Origin: JABDGZ01 sp964483785
Lineage (GTDB): Bacteria; Omnitrophota; Gorgyraeia; Zapsychrales; Fredricksoniimonadaceae
Assembly: GCA_964483785.1 (NCBI GenBank)
Contig: CAZACW010000008.1
Span: 1-64,000 of the forward strand
Direction: 5' to 3'
DNA length: 64,000 bases
Of this stretch, positions 61,207-64,000 are shown piece after piece; the stretch's first letter is position 1, and the number at the start of each line of letters is the position of its first letter. A program made the translations under genes and the position numbers. The notes below the pieces were generated by a model that had not been told where the DNA came from, ran no database searches, and saw only the letters and a list, made by a program, of their open reading frames with translations.

Positions 61207-61708
61207 AAAGAAAGCAGGCCGCACACAGCGTTTAGCAGTCAGTCCCAAGGCCCCTGAAGGGGTCCTTGTGCAGGGGCTTTTGGATCCTTCTGCTTTGAAA
61301 CAATTGCATCTTGCAAAAGGACAAGGCGCCTATGTGTGTGAAGGCCGTCCGAGCCTGGAAGCCGGGCGCAGAAACATCGGTCTTTTGTTGAAAAAGGGCA
61401 TTGTTCCGACGGTGATCAGCGATAATATGCCGGGCTTCCTGTTTTTTAAAGGCTTTGTCAAACAGGTGTATTTGGCCTGCCAATATGCAGACACAAAAGG
61501 AGCGCTGTGCGATACAGGGGCCCTGATCCTGGCTGTTTTGGCCAAAAAGCACAAGGTCCCCGTCAAATTACTGCAGGCACAGCGCCGGCACAGATTTTTG
61601 GGCGACCCTGAATCGGTTTTGAGTTTTGAAGGACAGCGCATCGCGCCTAAAGGCACGCGGGGCTATGTGCCTTTGGTGGAGTGGGTGCCTGTTCAGTATT
61701 TGAAATAG
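61193..61708 (+). CDS. Half-length eIF-2B/MtnA-family paralogue
   Basis: 171 residues, corresponding to the C-terminal Rossmann-like half of the preceding enzyme: YVCEGRPSLEAGRRNIGLLL, GIVPTVISDNMPGFLFFKGF, DTGALILAVLAKKHKVPVKL. The N-terminal half and the catalytic Cys are missing, and the IGADR-type Asp motif is replaced (CQYADTKGALCDTG). It overlaps the isomerase by 14 bases, so it is co-translated and may be a regulatory or stabilising subunit. Likely arose by partial duplication. It is not just a truncated remnant of a frameshift, because the neighbour is complete. Confidence 0.78.
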   Translation: MQAYKKKAGRTQRLAVSPKAPEGVLVQGLLDPSALKQLHLAKGQGAYVCEGRPSLEAGRRNIGLLLKKGIVPTVISDNMPGFLFFKGFVKQVYLACQYADTKGALCDTGALILAVLAKKHKVPVKLLQAQRRHRFLGDPESVLSFEGQRIAPKGTRGYVPLVEWVPVQYLK

Positions 61709-61710
61709 TG

Positions 61711-61743
61711 AGACCATCACAACCCCGGGGGTTGTGATGGTCT
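61711..61743. repeat. ACAACC-type dispersed palindrome, copy 9 (perfect 33 bp)
   Basis: Arms AGACCATCACAACCCC and complement around a central G, inside the operon between the half-length paralogue and the aldolase. Confidence 0.92.
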
Positions 61744-61766
61744 GGTCAGGGGACTAGGAATGGTCG

Positions 61767-62819
61767 ATGCGTGAAGAAGCGTTAAAAAATGAGATGATCA
61801 GGATAGGCGGACTGCTCTGGGACAAGGGGCTGGTCACTGGTTTTAACGGCAATATCAGTGCCCGCCTTGATGCGGACACGATTTTGATCACAGCCACAGG
61901 CACTTGTTTGGGCTATTTGAAACTGGAAGACATTGTTGTTTTAAATATCAAAACAGGCGAAGTTGTGGGTGAAGGCAAGGCCTCCAGCGAGCGGTTTATG
62001 CATACGGAAGTTTATAAACATTTTTCTGAAATCAAGGCGGTTGTGCACACGCATCCGACCTATACAAACGGATATTTCTTAAGCAATGAACAGTTCGAGC
62101 CGAAAACCTTTGAAGCCAAGTTCTATTTGGGCAATGTTAAATCCGTGCCGCAATCGACCCCGTCCGTGACAGCCATGGAGCCGGTGGTCAAGGAATTGAA
62201 AGCCAGCAATATTGTGGTCTTGCGCAATCATGGTGTGGTGGCCATGGGTCTTGATCTCTTTTATGCCTTTGTGCTGATTCAAGAGTTGGAAGAGCAGGTG
62301 AAAATGGATTTAGTGTCTGTCCATTATTCAACCCAGTTGCCAACCTGGGGACACCTTCAGAAGAAGGTGTCCCCAGGCAGGTTGCCAAGCAACTCAACCG
62401 CTGAAACTGAAAGCACCCCAGGGCAACCCCGCTTGCCAGACAAGAAATATAAATTATTTTCCAAAGAACAGATCGAAGAAATCGTCCGCTTAGTCAACAG
62501 CGATGCCCAGATGCAGGAATTGGGCGCCAAGACCGCGATGAACATGGACCTGGCGGTCTGCATGCAGGAGACCGGCGATATTTACAGCTTCAAGTTTGAA
62601 AACGGCCGCATCACCAAGACCGGCAAGGACGCGCAGGCGGAATTTTTAATCACCGCCAATGAGTCGATCTGGCGCGCGGTCTTTAACAGGGAAATCGATC
62701 CCTTTGTGGCCACCACCCAAAAGAAAATGAATCTGCGGGGGGATTTCGCGCGGATTTCAAAATGGTACGCGCCCTGCAGCCGGATTTTCCAGTTATGGAC
62801 CAAGGTGCCGGTGGAGTAA
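61767..62819 (+). CDS. Class II aldolase fused to an SCP2-like domain
   Basis: 350 residues. Residues ~1-195 are a class II aldolase/adducin fold: GLVTGFNGNISARLDADTIL, ITATGTCLGYL, zinc ligands in VVHTHPTYTNG and LRNHGVVAMG, and the Glu in SSERFMHTEVYK. Residues ~230-350 resemble an SCP2 sterol-carrier domain (VRLVNSDAQMQELGAKTAMN, FKFENGRITKTGKDAQAEFL). The linker between them is encoded by a REP-like palindrome (62344-62377). In the salvage route it would split a 5-deoxy- or 5-methylthio-ribulose-1-phosphate to DHAP and an aldehyde. MtnB-type dehydratase activity is the alternative. ATG 61767. Confidence 0.85.
   Translation: MREEALKNEMIRIGGLLWDKGLVTGFNGNISARLDADTILITATGTCLGYLKLEDIVVLNIKTGEVVGEGKASSERFMHTEVYKHFSEIKAVVHTHPTYTNGYFLSNEQFEPKTFEAKFYLGNVKSVPQSTPSVTAMEPVVKELKASNIVVLRNHGVVAMGLDLFYAFVLIQELEEQVKMDLVSVHYSTQLPTWGHLQKKVSPGRLPSNSTAETESTPGQPRLPDKKYKLFSKEQIEEIVRLVNSDAQMQELGAKTAMNMDLAVCMQETGDIYSFKFENGRITKTGKDAQAEFLITANESIWRAVFNREIDPFVATTQKKMNLRGDFARISKWYAPCSRIFQLWTKVPVE
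62344..62377. repeat. GGGGACACC palindrome inside the aldolase-SCP2 linker
   Basis: CCTGGGGACACCTTC-AGAA-GAAGGTGTCCCCAGG, a 15-bp perfect stem with 4-base loop, extended by weaker pairing outside (AGTTGCC ... GCAACT). It is translated in frame as part of the linker (WGHLQKKVSPGRLPSN). Same GGGGAC type as 1832 and 12351. Confidence 0.85.
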
Positions 62820-62843
62820 GCGCTCCGTGATCGGAACAAGAGA

Positions 62844-64000
62844 ATGAGCACTAAAGCGGAAATACAGCAATTTGATTTTTTAATCGAAGGCAAGATCAAT
62901 CCTGCCTTAAGCGGGAAGTATTTTGATGTGATCAATCCTTCCTACGGCGAAGTTTGTGCCAGGATTGCCGATGCGGACACGGTTGATGTGCAGATGGCGG
63001 TCAGCGCGGCGCGCCTGGCCTTTGACCACGGCCGCTGGCCCCAGATGAGCATGGCGCAAAGAGGTGAATATTTACTCAAGATCGCCCATTTGATCCGCGA
63101 GAACGCCAAGGAATTGGCGGATTGGGAATGCGCTTGCTGCGGCAAGACAATCAAGCACGCCACCTTCATCGATGTGCCCACTGCCGCGGAGACCTTTGAG
63201 TATTTCGGCCGCCTGCAGGCAAATTTAATCCATGAGACCTTAAAGCACACCGCTGCTGTCCGCTCCGTGATTGAGCGGGACCCCGTCGGCGTGGTGGCTG
63301 CCATTCTGCCTTGGAATTATCCTTTGATCATGTCGGCCTGGAAATTGGCGCCGGCCCTGCTGGCCGGCAATACCGTGGTCTTAAAGCCTTCGCCCGTCGG
63401 CTGTGCGGCCTTGATGTGCCTGGCCAAATTAGCGGCCCAGGCCGGTCTCCCTAAGGGCGTATTGAATATCATCGCCTCTTCCCGTGCTGAGGCCGGCCAG
63501 GAATTGGTGGCTTCTGCGGAAGTGGACATGGTGTCTTTCAGCGGTTCCACGAGGACCGGGGAAGCTGTGATGCAAGAAGCTTCCAAAGGTGTTAAAAAAT
63601 TGGCCCTGGAATTAGGCGGGAAATCACCCAATATCATTTTTGCGGACTGCAATATGGAGGCCGCTGTCGGCGGGGCCTTGTCCGCCATTTTCATGAACCA
63701 GGGCCAGATGTGCACGGCGGGCTCCAGGCTGTTGGTGGAAGATAAAATTTTAAAGGAATTTGTCGCGGCCTTAACAGCCCGCGCCCAGGCGCTTAAAATC
63801 GGCCCGGCCGATGATTTTGAAACTGAATTCGGACCCTTGGCCAGCATCAGCCATCGCGATGCTGTCCTTAAAATGATAGAGAAGGGTAAGCAGGAAGGGG
63901 CCAAGCTTGCCTGCGGCGGCAAAATCCCTGCCCTCAACCCCCGGGGCGCGTTTTTGGAGCCCACGATTTTTGTCAACGTGCGCAATTCCATGACCATTGC
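62844..64000 (+). CDS. Aldehyde dehydrogenase (3' truncated by window edge)
   Basis: 385 residues are visible; the frame is open at the right edge. Motifs: VAAILPWNYPLIMSAWKLAP, GNTVVLKPSP, VSFSGSTRTGEAVM (Rossmann), LALELGGKSPNIIFAD with the general-base Glu, and GQMCTAGSRLLV with the catalytic Cys; it resembles betaine-aldehyde and related ALDHs. ATG 62844 follows GAACAAGAG. As the last visible gene of the salvage operon it would oxidise the aldehyde from the aldolase step (acetaldehyde or methylthioacetaldehyde), inferred from order. Confidence 0.93.
   Translation, partial: MSTKAEIQQFDFLIEGKINPALSGKYFDVINPSYGEVCARIADADTVDVQMAVSAARLAFDHGRWPQMSMAQRGEYLLKIAHLIRENAKELADWECACCGKTIKHATFIDVPTAAETFEYFGRLQANLIHETLKHTAAVRSVIERDPVGVVAAILPWNYPLIMSAWKLAPALLAGNTVVLKPSPVGCAALMCLAKLAAQAGLPKGVLNIIASSRAEAGQELVASAEVDMVSFSGSTRTGEAVMQEASKGVKKLALELGGKSPNIIFADCNMEAAVGGALSAIFMNQGQMCTAGSRLLVEDKILKEFVAALTARAQALKIGPADDFETEFGPLASISHRDAVLKMIEKGKQEGAKLACGGKIPALNPRGAFLEPTIFVNVRNSMTI

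Noticed and set aside
1893..61743. ACAACC palindromes considered as a CRISPR-like repeat
   Set aside because: Copies are single, kilobases apart and palindromic with variable arms, with no regular spacers and no cas genes.

Overview
This window looks like a chromosomal contig of a Gram-negative, uncultivated bacterium, most probably a member of Omnitrophota (candidate division OP3). Three things support this. First, there is a near-complete set of late lipid A and LPS-core genes (Kdo transferase, LpxK, an LpxL-type acyltransferase, many GT4 and GT9 glycosyltransferases, HldD). Second, a very large exported protein carries N- and C-terminal signature regions and AMN-containing linkers that I associate with Omnitrophota giant proteins. 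Third, house-keeping genes are scattered in short overlapping operons among lineage-typical hypotheticals. The taxonomic assignment comes from recall of family features and was not tested by search. A run of 10 Ns at 60973-60982 shows this is a draft assembly.

Layout. 0-12.3 kb: the end of topA, xerC, then one tightly overlapping envelope operon (waaA, lpxK, an LpxL-ELM1 fusion, a GT4-GT9 fusion, a GT4 and three GT9 enzymes), closed by a bidirectional terminator. 12.4-16.1 kb, minus strand: a 1182-residue secreted repeat/beta-helix protein behind a c-di-GMP-I (GEMM) riboswitch with a terminator. 16.3-23.9 kb: an AT-richer accessory stretch with a 1856-residue giant protein (DnaJ, kinase-like and HATPase regions), a higBA toxin-antitoxin pair and three tRNA genes (Thr, Tyr, Gly) embedded in unusual non-coding repeats. 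23.9-41.3 kb: mostly house-keeping genes (gpsA, rsfS, argS, recJ, rpmB, an M3 peptidase, a SpoU methyltransferase, gpmI, prmA, an RF-like hydrolase, moaC) mixed with membrane and small hypothetical genes. 41.3-48.9 kb: a glycan or branched-sugar operon built around an orphan E1 alpha/beta pair and a second ThDP enzyme, with an SDR, a methyltransferase, a GT2 and a GT-C. 49.2-57.7 kb: glycogen phosphorylase, thyA, folA, a response-regulator/EAL protein, lipoproteins, hldD and a PadR regulator. 57.8-64 kb: an acyl-CoA ligase, then an apparent 5'-deoxynucleoside salvage operon (nucleoside phosphorylase, MtnA-like isomerase, a half-length paralogue, class II aldolase fused to SCP2, aldehyde dehydrogenase).

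Themes. The EAL protein (possible c-di-GMP hydrolysis) and the GEMM switch upstream of an adhesin-like gene suggest a c-di-GMP-controlled surface programme. At least four kinds of non-coding repeat are spread between genes: an ACAACC-type palindrome (7 loci, 9 units), GGGGAC-type REP-like palindromes (one inside a coding region), a 51-bp dispersed repeat, and a TGGATTCCCG hairpin. Two tRNA genes are followed by a duplicate of their own 3' end. Several transcription-start genes have a -10 box ending 6-7 bases before the start codon and no Shine-Dalgarno sequence, which suggests leaderless mRNAs.
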